This document shows positions 13,963 to 20,556 of a DNA stretch of 20,556 nt, in pieces. A program made the translations under genes and the position numbers. The notes under the pieces are model-generated. The model searched no databases. It was not told the origin of the DNA and was given only the letters and a program-made list of their open reading frames with translations. Source of the DNA: Mariprofundaceae bacterium (GTDB taxonomy: Bacteria; Pseudomonadota; Zetaproteobacteria; Mariprofundales; Mariprofundaceae). The stretch spans positions 1 to 20,556 of the forward strand of contig JALVTX010000252.1 of the NCBI GenBank assembly GCA_027035825.1. The letters run 5' to 3'. Position 1 is the stretch's first letter. The number at the start of each line of letters is the position of its first letter.

Positions 13963-16769
13963 GGGCGCGGCCTCGCGGCGTCCGCCCCCAAGGCATTGGC
14001 GCCGGCCAGCCTCAGATAGTCGCGCAAGGCATGAATGGCGAAGCGGCCCAGGCCGGTTCGCGCGCGAATCGCTTTCACGGCGCGCTCCATCTCCGCCTCG
14101 GTAGCAAAGTCGGAGGCCCGCAGCGCCACCACGAGCCTGTCTGCGGGAACGACGGCTCTCGCGGCCTCCAGCCGCCGGATCAACACTGCTGGATCGCGCG
14201 AGCCGTAATCCATCAAATACAGGCGATCCGCGAAGCGGGAAAGCTGCTCGTATGCGCTGGACGACCACGTCACCGGCACGGACGCCGACAGCCGCACCCG
14301 GCCGGGCAAGCGCGCGCGCAACTCGCGCAGCAAGGAAATCAATGCCTCGGCCTGACCGCGCTTGTCATGCCTGTAGCGTTTGATCGCCTGCGGTTCGATA
14401 TCCAGATGCGCGAATGCGAATCCGGTGCGAACCACGCCTGTCCGGGCGTCGTCCCCGCCCGTTTCAAAGGACACGGGCTCGCCCCCCAGGGATTGAAGCC
14501 CGGGGGCGGGCAGGGGCACCGGCGCGTCTTCCGGCATCCGAACCGGCACGGTCGCATCCGGACGCAGCCTGGACAGAATGGCGCGGCTGGCGCGCGCCGC
14601 TCCGCCCTTCTCCAGCCAGCGGTTGTTGGCGAACATGGGCGTCACGATGATGCGATCCCGCCGCGCCCGGCGAATGAAATCCCTCGCCTTGCCCCAGTCC
14701 GTCGCCGCCCCGGCCGAGAGCAAGACCTGGCGCGCCTGCTTGGCCCGCAGGAAGGCAAGAATGACATCATTGGGCATGGCATTGAATGTTTTGGACCACA
14801 GGTAAACCGCGCGCCGTCCCGGACGCATGCGCCAGTCGCCGTCCGTCAACGCGCTCACGCGAATGAACTCCGGCCGATACAGCACATGGGCGTAGCTGAA
14901 AATCTCCGAGGCGCGCCGATATAGCAGCGCCTCGGCGCGCGCCAGCTCGATGGCGGCGTCCACCGCTTCCAACGCCCGTTCGGCGGCGGCGCGCGCATCG
15001 GCGGTGTCCGCGTCCAGACGCGCATCCAGACGCGAACGGCGCAGTCGCTCCATGACGCGGTGGTACCGATGCCATTGACGAATCACCCGCTCCCGCTCTT
15101 CCACGAACTTGCGCCAGGCATGCCGGGCATCACGCTTGCGCGCTTCCAGCATCTGCCGGCCGCGAGCCCGGCTGGCCTCCCGCCAGTAGCGCACGCCGGC
15201 CGTCGTGTTCTCGAACAAGGGAATGTCGAACCGCAAGCCGGCGGCCGGCCCCCGCCGCCGGAAACCCGAGCCGTCGGCCTCGTAGCGAAGAAAAGCGTAG
15301 AGCCTTGTCGTGCTGGCGTTCTCGCGTTTCTGGGCCTTGATTTCCCTAGCCAATTCATTGGAACGATGCAACAGGCCATCCGCATCCAGGGCTCGAAGCA
15401 CCGCTTCCATGTCCACGTCGATGAGCGGATACATCGTCGGAAACAGGAGCGAACGCCGCGAAAAGCCGGCGAGCCGCGGCCTCATGGCGGCGAGATCATT
15501 GCCCGTCGTCTGCAACTCCTGCTCCGCCTCCAGCGCATCCTCCAGAAAGGCATCCCCGCGAAGATAGGCGCGCCGGAGCGCGGGCAATACGCGCCGCAAC
15601 AAATCGGCCTTGAGCGAAAGCAAGCGATGCTCCCACGGCAGGAAGGCATCCGGGATGCGGTCGGCCCGGCACTGGTTCAGGCGATCCTCGTACTCCATGC
15701 GGGCCAGCACGTCGGCCTGATCGGCGCGCAGCGCATACCATCTGGCCCGCCCCCGGTTTTCCCGCCAGCCTCCGTTCAGGAAATCCCACTTCAGCCCGAT
15801 GAACGCACTCTGACGGCTGCCGGAGGACACGCCGGAATTGCTCCAGTCCAGCCCCTTGCGAATCCCGCCTTCCAGATCAAGGCCCGGGTCGTCCGCCGAT
15901 GCCCGGGCCTCCTCGCGCAAGGCACGCCCCTTGTCCGCCAATAAACCAATATCCGCGCAGTCAATCGAAAACAGGCGGTCAATGGCTTGCCGCGATGCTT
16001 GATGCGGACGATGGATGTCCCTCAAGGCGCGGTCCAGGCGCTGCAAAACGGCCCAGAACAATGTCGCCTCGGAGGCTCTTCCCCGAACCGCGCGCAAATT
16101 GGCCGCGCCGGTTTTGTCCGCGCTAATTTTGACCACGCCGGTTCCGGCCCGTCCCTTTCCAGCCGCATGCGGCCGGGCCGGCGACGCGGCGACGGGCTTG
16201 CCGTCCGGCCTGGATGCCAACTTCCCTCCGCTCGCCGACACAGAAGCAACGGCGGGCTCGCGCGCCTGTCGCAGCAAATCCACCACCAGATAAACCTTGC
16301 CGGGGCCGCGATTCATCAAAAACGGACGCAAGCGCACCTCTTCCTTCAAGGGCAGGGACAAACGCAGCCCATCCGACGCGCGCTTGCCCGAAATGCCGGA
16401 CACCACGGCATTGCGGACGAAATACCCGCGGATATCGGCCTGGAGCCGGGCATGCCCGATGTCCACCACGACTTGTTCAGGGTTGTTCTGGAGAAAGACC
16501 CGATACTTGACCGGACGATCCAGCCAGAACACCACGCGGAGGCGTTTCGGCGTCGTGCTGTAATGCACCTGACTGATGATGGCGTTGGCATCGGTTCGCA
16601 ACGAGGCCGCATCATGGGCCGGGCTTGCATTCTTCCCGGCCCGCGCCTCGCGAACTGGCGTCGCTTGCGCCGCGAACGCCGGGCCGCATGCGAGTGAAAT
16701 CGCCGTCCAAACCATCACCCAAGCCATGAAGGCACCGGCAAGACGATTCGAACGACAGACAAATCTCAT
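13959..16769 (-). CDS. Fusion protein: AMIN domain, TolC-like outer-membrane channel and glycosidase-like C-terminal domain
   Basis: A 936-residue exported protein. Residues 1-34 are a signal peptide (AWVMVWTAISLA, GPAFA|A). About 62-168 is an AMIN domain (IISQVHYSTTPKRLRVVFWL, QVVVDIGHARL), which in AmiC and PilQ contacts peptidoglycan. A low-complexity linker (about 170-228) follows. About 230-640 is charged and helical and carries two strand motifs typical of TolC/OEP halves: SAFIGLKWDFLNGGWRENRG (321-340) and AGLRFDIPLFENTTAGVRYW (510-529). About 650-925 looks like a TIM-barrel glycosidase: AVYLWSK, FAHLDIEP with D790 and E792, VRLSASVPV, and YLMDYG (851-856). The LDIEP/LMDY spacing recalls GH18-like chitinases, an inference. 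ATGA overlaps join it to the genes on both sides. It may export and trim a polysaccharide. Confidence 0.8.
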   Translation of the reverse strand: MRFVCRSNRLAGAFMAWVMVWTAISLACGPAFAAQATPVREARAGKNASPAHDAASLRTDANAIISQVHYSTTPKRLRVVFWLDRPVKYRVFLQNNPEQVVVDIGHARLQADIRGYFVRNAVVSGISGKRASDGLRLSLPLKEEVRLRPFLMNRGPGKVYLVVDLLRQAREPAVASVSASGGKLASRPDGKPVAASPARPHAAGKGRAGTGVVKISADKTGAANLRAVRGRASEATLFWAVLQRLDRALRDIHRPHQASRQAIDRLFSIDCADIGLLADKGRALREEARASADDPGLDLEGGIRKGLDWSNSGVSSGSRQSAFIGLKWDFLNGGWRENRGRARWYALRADQADVLARMEYEDRLNQCRADRIPDAFLPWEHRLLSLKADLLRRVLPALRRAYLRGDAFLEDALEAEQELQTTGNDLAAMRPRLAGFSRRSLLFPTMYPLIDVDMEAVLRALDADGLLHRSNELAREIKAQKRENASTTRLYAFLRYEADGSGFRRRGPAAGLRFDIPLFENTTAGVRYWREASRARGRQMLEARKRDARHAWRKFVEERERVIRQWHRYHRVMERLRRSRLDARLDADTADARAAAERALEAVDAAIELARAEALLYRRASEIFSYAHVLYRPEFIRVSALTDGDWRMRPGRRAVYLWSKTFNAMPNDVILAFLRAKQARQVLLSAGAATDWGKARDFIRRARRDRIIVTPMFANNRWLEKGGAARASRAILSRLRPDATVPVRMPEDAPVPLPAPGLQSLGGEPVSFETGGDDARTGVVRTGFAFAHLDIEPQAIKRYRHDKRGQAEALISLLRELRARLPGRVRLSASVPVTWSSSAYEQLSRFADRLYLMDYGSRDPAVLIRRLEAARAVVPADRLVVALRASDFATEAEMERAVKAIRARTGLGRFAIHALRDYLRLAGANALGADAARPRP

Positions 16770-17389
16770 GGCCGCGTCGCTCCCTTGCCTTGCCCCTCCT
16801 TCTTGCCCATCCCGGGCGGGGAAGCCTGGCCGGAAAGCATGCGTTCGAGCGCGTTTATTCTGGCCGCCAGCACCGGACCGGGCCGGCGTTCGTTCGCCTT
16901 CCGGTAGTACGCCAGGGCCAAGCGGGCATAAATCCAGGCCAGATTGGAGTGGGCCACCGGCGAATCCGGATCATGTTCAAGATACAGACGCATCTCCCTG
17001 GCCGCGGCCTCCAGCTCGCCCTTGCGAAGATGAATGGCCGCCAAGTTGGCGTGCAGCTCGGCCAATTCCGGCCGCAGGGCGCTGACCAGTTGATAGGTCT
17101 CGATGGCCTTGGCATCCCGCCCCGCGCGCGCATACTCGCCAGCCAGAAGGAACAGCGCCTCGACATCCCGGGGAGCCTGACGCGTTCTGGCTTCCAGCAA
17201 GGCAATCGCGGCCTCGTGCCGCCCGGCGCGCGCAAGCGCCTTCGCCCGCGCCACATCCGCGATTTCCGCGCGCGGCGTCTCGCGAGACGCCTGCTCCGCG
17301 CGGGATGACAACGGGGGGATCAGCGATCCCAACACCAACAGAAAAAGGCAGCACCAGTTGATGACAACCCTCTTGCCGATCCCGGCCAT
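16766..17389 (-). CDS. Secreted TPR protein, scaffold of the putative exopolysaccharide system
   Basis: A 207-residue periplasmic protein. A signal peptide (GKRVVINWCCLFLLVLGSL, probable cut after SSRA at about 31) precedes four or so tetratricopeptide repeats (about 42-75, 76-109, 110-143, 144-175), with A-x(n)-G-x-A and N-L-A patterns (ARAGRHEAAIALLEA, ELHANLAAIHLRKGELEAAA, VAHSNLAWIYA). A basic, glycine-rich tail follows. TPR scaffolds such as AlgK and the N-terminal parts of BcsC, PgaA and PelB bridge polymer synthesis to the outer membrane; a similar role is inferred. I chose ATG 17389 because it puts the signal peptide at the true N-terminus. GTG 17464 would put translation at or near the predicted transcription start. 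ATGA overlap with the fusion gene. Confidence 0.85.
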   Translation of the reverse strand: MAGIGKRVVINWCCLFLLVLGSLIPPLSSRAEQASRETPRAEIADVARAKALARAGRHEAAIALLEARTRQAPRDVEALFLLAGEYARAGRDAKAIETYQLVSALRPELAELHANLAAIHLRKGELEAAAREMRLYLEHDPDSPVAHSNLAWIYARLALAYYRKANERRPGPVLAARINALERMLSGQASPPGMGKKEGQGKGATRP

Positions 17390-17469
17390 CCCCAGTCCCG
17401 TCAAACCTCCCCCTTCTTGCGCGATCCGCGCGGCTTCCCGCGCCGTCAGGCAATGAAATAGCACATTTG

Positions 17470-17498
17470 ATTGTTCGTCGTAACCATGAAGAATTCAA
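17470..17498 (-). promoter_or_regulatory. Candidate sigma70 promoter of the six-gene cluster
   Basis: On the minus strand TTGAAT (17498-17493) and AACAAT (17475-17470) are separated by 17 bases, in the AT-rich gap between tRNA-Ser(UGA) and the TPR gene. Each hexamer matches the consensus at 4 of 6 positions. Transcription would begin near 17463, leaving a leader of about 75 bases before ATG 17389. No specific operator was recognised. Confidence 0.4.
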
Positions 17499-17556
17499 GG
17501 ATATTTCTCGCCAGAATCCCCGTGGTCGCAAATCGCACCTCCGCGCGCCATGAAAC

Positions 17557-17644
17557 TGGCGGAAGGGGTGGGATTCGAACCCACGAGGGGTTGCCCCCTG
17601 CCGGTTTTCAAGACCGGTGCCTTCAACCGCTCGGCCACCCTTCC
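17557..17644 (-). tRNA. tRNA-Ser(UGA)
   Basis: An 88-base class II tRNA including an encoded CCA. Acceptor GGAAGGG pairs with CCCTTCC. The D-arm GGCCGAGCGGTTGAAGGC is the standard serine form. The anticodon stem CCGGT/ACCGG encloses CTTGAAA with anticodon TGA (17608-17610 on the plus strand). A long variable arm (CAGGGGGCAACCCCTCG) and T-loop TTCGAAT follow. It closely follows the E. coli tRNA-Ser(UGA) pattern. Confidence 0.97.
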
Positions 17645-17661
17645 AGTCGTTTTTCAACGTC

Positions 17662-17697
17662 GGCCGCGTCCTTCCCGGCTCTCGCCCGGGCGCGGCC
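17662..17697 (-). repeat. Nested inverted repeat between metG and tRNA-Ser
   Basis: An outer GGCCGCG/CGCGGCC pair (17662-17668 with 17691-17697) surrounds an inner CCCGG/CCGGG pair (17674-17678 with 17686-17690). This predicts a long GC-rich hairpin 27 bases after the metG stop. No T-run follows on either strand, so it is at best an atypical terminator or a processing site between metG and the tRNA. Confidence 0.4.
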
Positions 17698-17723
17698 CCA
17701 CTGTTCGAGACATTGCGCGCGGC

Positions 17724-19256
17724 CTATTCCATGCGCGGGAACACCGGCGCGGGGCGGGCGCAGGCGTGCCCCGCCGCAAGCAAGCCCCAGCCGCCATGCT
17801 CGCGCAGGGAGAGCGCCGCCACGTCCACCTCCGCGTTCATGATCTGCGCCAGCATGGCCGCGCACTTGACCGGCATGAACGGCGCCAGTTGCAGAGCCAC
17901 CAGCCGCAGCGTCTCCACCAGATGATACAGCACCGTGTCCAGCCGCGCATCCCGGCCTTCGCGGGCCAGCGTCCACGGCGCGTTCTCCTCCACGTAGCGG
18001 TTGCCGTGGCGCACCACGGCGTTGATGCGCTCCAGCGCCTCGTGGAAGGCCTGACGCGCAAGCGCCGCCTCCACGTCGCGCTGCATGCCCTCCACGTCCG
18101 CCACCAGCGCCCGGTCGCCCTCCTCCTCGTCGGCCGGCGCGGCCAGCACGCCGTCGCGATACTTGTGCAGCATGGAGAGCGAGCGGTTGAGCAGGTTGCC
18201 CACGTCGTTGGCCAGCTCCGTGTTGTAGCGCGCCTTCAGCGCCGCGAACGAAAAATCGCCATCCTGCCCGAACGGAACCTCGCGCAGCAGGAAATAGCGC
18301 AGCACGTCCGCCTCGTATTGTTCCAGCAGCTCGTCAGGCTTCAGCGCGTTGCCGCGGGACTTGCTCATCTTCTCGCCCTCGACCGTCCACCAGCCGTGCG
18401 CGAACACGCGCTCCGGCAGCGGCAGGCCGGCCGCCATCAGCATGCAGGGCCAATAGACGGCGTGGAAACGGAGGATGTCCTTGCCAATCAGGTGCAGGTT
18501 CGCCGGCCAGTGCGGCATCTCGCCGGGGAAACCGGCGGCGGTCAGGTAGTTGGTCAGCGCGTCGATCCACACGTAGATCACATGCTCGGGGTCGCCCGGC
18601 ACCGGGATGCCCCACGAGAACGTCGTGCGCGAGATGGAGAGATCGCGCAGGCCGCCCTCCACGAAGCGCAGCACCTCGTTGCGGCGCGATTCCGGCCCGA
18701 TGAATTCGGGATGGGCGCGAATGTGATCGAGTAGCCTGTCCTGGTAGTCGCTCAGGCGGAAGAAATACGACTCCTCGCGCACCTGCTCCACGGCGCGGCC
18801 GCAGTCCGGGCAGGTCTTGCCCTCCCAGGCGCCCGCCTCCTTCAGCTGCGTGCCCGTCCAGTAGGTCTCGCAGGGCACGCAATACCAGTCCTCGTAGAAG
18901 CCCTTGTAGATGGCGCCGGCGGCGTCCAGCCGCTTCCACATCTCGGTGACCGCGCGCTTGTGGCGCCCCTCGGTGGTGCGGATGAAGTCGTCGTTGGAGA
19001 TGGAAAAGCGCGGCCACAGGCTGCGGTAGCGCTCGACCACCGCGTCGGCCAGCTCGATGGGCGCGATGCCGCGCGCCGCCGCCGCCTGCTCCACCTTCTG
19101 CCCGTGCTCGTCCACGCCGGTGAGGAAGAACACCTCCTTGCCGCTCATCCGCGCATGGCGGGCCAGCACGTCGGCCGCCACCGTCGTGTACAGATGCCCC
19201 AGGTGGGGCTCGTCGTTCACGTAGTAGATGGGCGTGGTGACGTAATATCGTTCCAT
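17724..19256 (-). CDS. metG: Methionyl-tRNA synthetase
   Basis: A 510-residue class I aminoacyl-tRNA synthetase that charges tRNA-Met in the cytoplasm. The N-terminal YYVTTPIYYVNDEPHLGH contains the HIGH-type motif HLGH (18-21). A zinc knuckle in the CP domain has C126-x2-C129 and C149-x2-C152, one metal site. WIDALTNYLTAAG and NLHLIGKDILRFHAVYWP are family blocks. KMSKS starts at 296 (EKMSKSRGN). The helical anticodon-binding domain follows and the protein ends with PVFPRME. There is no C-terminal Trbp111-like RNA-binding domain, so it is the short form. It starts 48 bases downstream of holB, with a AAGGA element about 12 bases before ATG; the spacing is loose. The tmk-holB-metG order is conserved in many proteobacteria. 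Confidence 0.97.
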   Translation of the reverse strand: MERYYVTTPIYYVNDEPHLGHLYTTVAADVLARHARMSGKEVFFLTGVDEHGQKVEQAAAARGIAPIELADAVVERYRSLWPRFSISNDDFIRTTEGRHKRAVTEMWKRLDAAGAIYKGFYEDWYCVPCETYWTGTQLKEAGAWEGKTCPDCGRAVEQVREESYFFRLSDYQDRLLDHIRAHPEFIGPESRRNEVLRFVEGGLRDLSISRTTFSWGIPVPGDPEHVIYVWIDALTNYLTAAGFPGEMPHWPANLHLIGKDILRFHAVYWPCMLMAAGLPLPERVFAHGWWTVEGEKMSKSRGNALKPDELLEQYEADVLRYFLLREVPFGQDGDFSFAALKARYNTELANDVGNLLNRSLSMLHKYRDGVLAAPADEEEGDRALVADVEGMQRDVEAALARQAFHEALERINAVVRHGNRYVEENAPWTLAREGRDARLDTVLYHLVETLRLVALQLAPFMPVKCAAMLAQIMNAEVDVAALSLREHGGWGLLAAGHACARPAPVFPRME

Positions 19257-19304
19257 GGTTCAGGCGTTCCTTCGGGCCCTCTTTCGGGCCGGATTGGTCA
19301 AGGA

Positions 19305-20279
19305 TCAAGCGCGCGCGGCCTCGCGACCGGCGGCGCGCAAGGCTACACGCAAGGCCAGCACGTGCGCCAGCAGCGACGTGGCCGGATTGAGCGTGCGCCG
19401 CCGCGCTTCCTCGGGCCAGGCCGCCAGCCGCCAGGCCGCGTCCATCAAGGCATCCATCGCCGCCGCATCCGGGGGCGGCGCTTCCAGCGCCGGCCGGGCG
19501 TTGGCCAGCGCCGTTTCGGCAATCAGCTCGTGCGGCGCGTGGCGAACGTGGGCGGCGATCCAGGCCTGGATGCGGCCCACGTCGCCGCGCCCGAGATCGC
19601 GCGTCAGTTCATCCCACTCCATCAGCGCCGAGGCGATGTCCGGCTCCAGAAGCGCCATCACCCGGCCGGGCCGACCGGCGGCCAGCCGCAGCGCGAAGGG
19701 AAGCACATCAGCCGGCATGCCCGCGGCCGCCAGCCGCGCCTCGCAGGCCGCGTCGTCCAGCGGCCGCACCGGCGCGAGCAGGCACCGGGAACGGATCGTG
19801 GCCGGCAGGCGCGTGACGTCGGCGCAGGTCAGGATCAGCAGGCTGCCCTCTCCCGGCTCCTCCAGCCCCTTGAGCAGCGCATTGGCGGCCTGCGCGTTCA
19901 TCAGCTCCGCGCCGGAAAGCAGCGCCGCACGACGCTCGCTCTCCGCTCCGCTCAGGGACAGGAAATCCAGCATGGCGCGCACCTGATCCACGCCCAGATC
20001 CCGCTTGTGGCGCTTGTTCTTCTCGTCCCAGGCCCGCTCCACGAGCAGGAAATCCGGATGGCTGCCCGCCGCCATCAGCCGGCAGGCGTGGCATGCGCCG
20101 CAGGCGGCCTCGCCGCCCCCGCCGCGATTGCGCTCGCAGAGGAAATCGCCCGCCAGATGCCGGCCCAGTTCCGCCTTGCCGACGCCGGAAGGCCCGTGCA
20201 ACAGCCAGGCATGGTGCAGCCGCCCACGCCCCATCGCGGCCAGGAACCGCGTCCGCACCTCCTCGTGCGAGGACGTCAT
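19305..20279 (-). CDS. holB: DNA polymerase III delta' subunit (clamp loader)
   Basis: A 324-residue clamp-loader subunit. HAWLLHGPSGVGKAELGRHL (23-42) holds the P-loop-like motif. A zinc module follows with C48, C60, C63 and C66 (CGACHACRLMAAGSHPDF). MNAQAANALLKGLEEP and the sensor/arginine-finger block RLPATIRSRC are diagnostic of the delta'/DnaX family. Delta' acts with tau/gamma and delta to load the beta sliding clamp at primed DNA. The C-terminal helical collar part is divergent, as is common for HolB. ATG at 20279 overlaps the tmk stop as ATGA, so the two are translationally coupled; metG follows 48 bases later. Confidence 0.95.
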   Translation of the reverse strand: MTSSHEEVRTRFLAAMGRGRLHHAWLLHGPSGVGKAELGRHLAGDFLCERNRGGGGEAACGACHACRLMAAGSHPDFLLVERAWDEKNKRHKRDLGVDQVRAMLDFLSLSGAESERRAALLSGAELMNAQAANALLKGLEEPGEGSLLILTCADVTRLPATIRSRCLLAPVRPLDDAACEARLAAAGMPADVLPFALRLAAGRPGRVMALLEPDIASALMEWDELTRDLGRGDVGRIQAWIAAHVRHAPHELIAETALANARPALEAPPPDAAAMDALMDAAWRLAAWPEEARRRTLNPATSLLAHVLALRVALRAAGREAARA

Positions 20280-20556
20280 CCGTCCGCGCTCCCGGCAATC
20301 AGGCCGCGCGATTCCAGCGCGGGAAGCAGCAGCGATCGCACGCGCCGCTGCACCGTCTCCACATCGCCCGATGCCTCCACCCGCCGGATGCGCCCGGGCT
20401 CCCGCGCCGCCAGTTGCGCGAAACCGGCGCGCACGGCCTCGTGGAACGACTGCCGCTCGCCATCCATGCGCGTCGCGGCCTCGCCCGTCTGCTCCCGTTG
20501 GCGCATGCGGGCCAGCGCCTCGCGCACCGGCAGGTCGAACCACAGGGTCAGATGCG
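20276..20556 (-). CDS. tmk: Thymidylate kinase (C-terminal part)
   Basis: The last 93 or so residues of dTMP kinase, which makes dTDP for DNA synthesis; the N-terminal P-loop and DRY regions lie beyond the window. The visible part begins HLTLWFDLPVREALARMRQR, matching the (P)DLT..LD.P...L.R core of TMPK. It then has the lid-like segment with E..., R (GEAATRMDGERQSFHEAVRAGF) and a terminal IRRVEASGDVETVQRRVRSLL, which fits the family's I.+.DA....V...I ending. The stop overlaps the holB start as ATGA, the common tmk-holB arrangement. Confidence 0.9.
   Translation of the reverse strand, partial: HLTLWFDLPVREALARMRQREQTGEAATRMDGERQSFHEAVRAGFAQLAAREPGRIRRVEASGDVETVQRRVRSLLLPALESRGLIAGSADG

Noticed and set aside
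13963..14268. N-terminal extension of the HlyD frame
   Set aside because: It lies wholly inside the fusion gene in another frame. ATG 13962 gives the expected basic N-terminus and membrane helix, and the 4-base overlap.
12982..16769. Reading HlyD plus the TolC-like protein as a type I protein secretion or drug efflux system
   Set aside because: No ABC, MFS or RND gene is in the cluster, and the neighbours are a polysaccharide synthase and a c-di-GMP-type regulator. The outer protein also carries a glycosidase-like domain.
19271..19290. Direct repeat TTCGGGCC twice between metG and holB
   Set aside because: Only two eight-base copies in GC-rich DNA; nothing ties it to a function.

Overview
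The window is a GC-rich chromosomal segment of a Gram-negative bacterium, most likely a proteobacterium. Evidence for this is lipoprotein and signal peptides, an outer-membrane-channel protein, an RND pump and HolB/MetG of bacterial type. The tmk-holB-metG order and a DUF2155-like lipoprotein recall Alphaproteobacteria, whereas the LemA/M48 pair is common in Gammaproteobacteria, so I do not place it further. No stretch longer than about 300 bases lacks a gene. I see no insertion sequence, integrase, rRNA or CRISPR array.

Layout. Positions 1-3858 (+ strand) hold the end of a CusA/CzcA-type RND pump gene, a copper-type P1B ATPase with an unusual three-module metal-binding N-terminus, and an RsmB/NSUN-type RNA m5C methyltransferase. 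Positions 3871-8374 (- strand) hold an Atg22/UMF-like MFS transporter, LemA, an M48 membrane metalloprotease with a long C-terminal extension, and a PEBP/YbhB-like protein that overlaps the protease gene by 4 nt and has two plausible starts. A small lipoprotein gene (8465-8884, +) follows. From 20556 down to 8939 everything lies on the minus strand: tmk (partial), holB, metG, tRNA-Ser(UGA), a six-gene cluster, tRNA-Ser(GCU), a DUF2155-like lipoprotein squeezed between tRNAs, tRNA-Arg(ACG), and a strong hairpin terminator.

The most interesting part is the six-gene cluster at 9742-17389. In transcription order it encodes: a secreted TPR protein; a 936-residue protein that appears to fuse a signal peptide, an AMIN domain, a TolC-like channel and a C-terminal glycosidase-like domain; an HlyD-type adaptor; a TackOD1-like zinc-ribbon protein ending in a degenerate GGDEF domain; a processive family-2 glycosyltransferase; and a single-domain cyclic-nucleotide-binding-fold protein. 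The first five are joined by ATGA overlaps, a 10-nt overlap or a 1-nt gap.

I infer a synthase-dependent exopolysaccharide production and export machine. The glycosyltransferase would make the polymer, HlyD would bridge the periplasm, the fused channel would carry the polymer across the outer membrane and trim it, TPR would scaffold, and the degenerate GGDEF protein, which keeps an RxxD motif at the I-site position, would sense c-di-GMP. This parts list matches none of the classical alginate, cellulose, PNAG or Pel systems. The assignments come from reading motifs only; no search was run.
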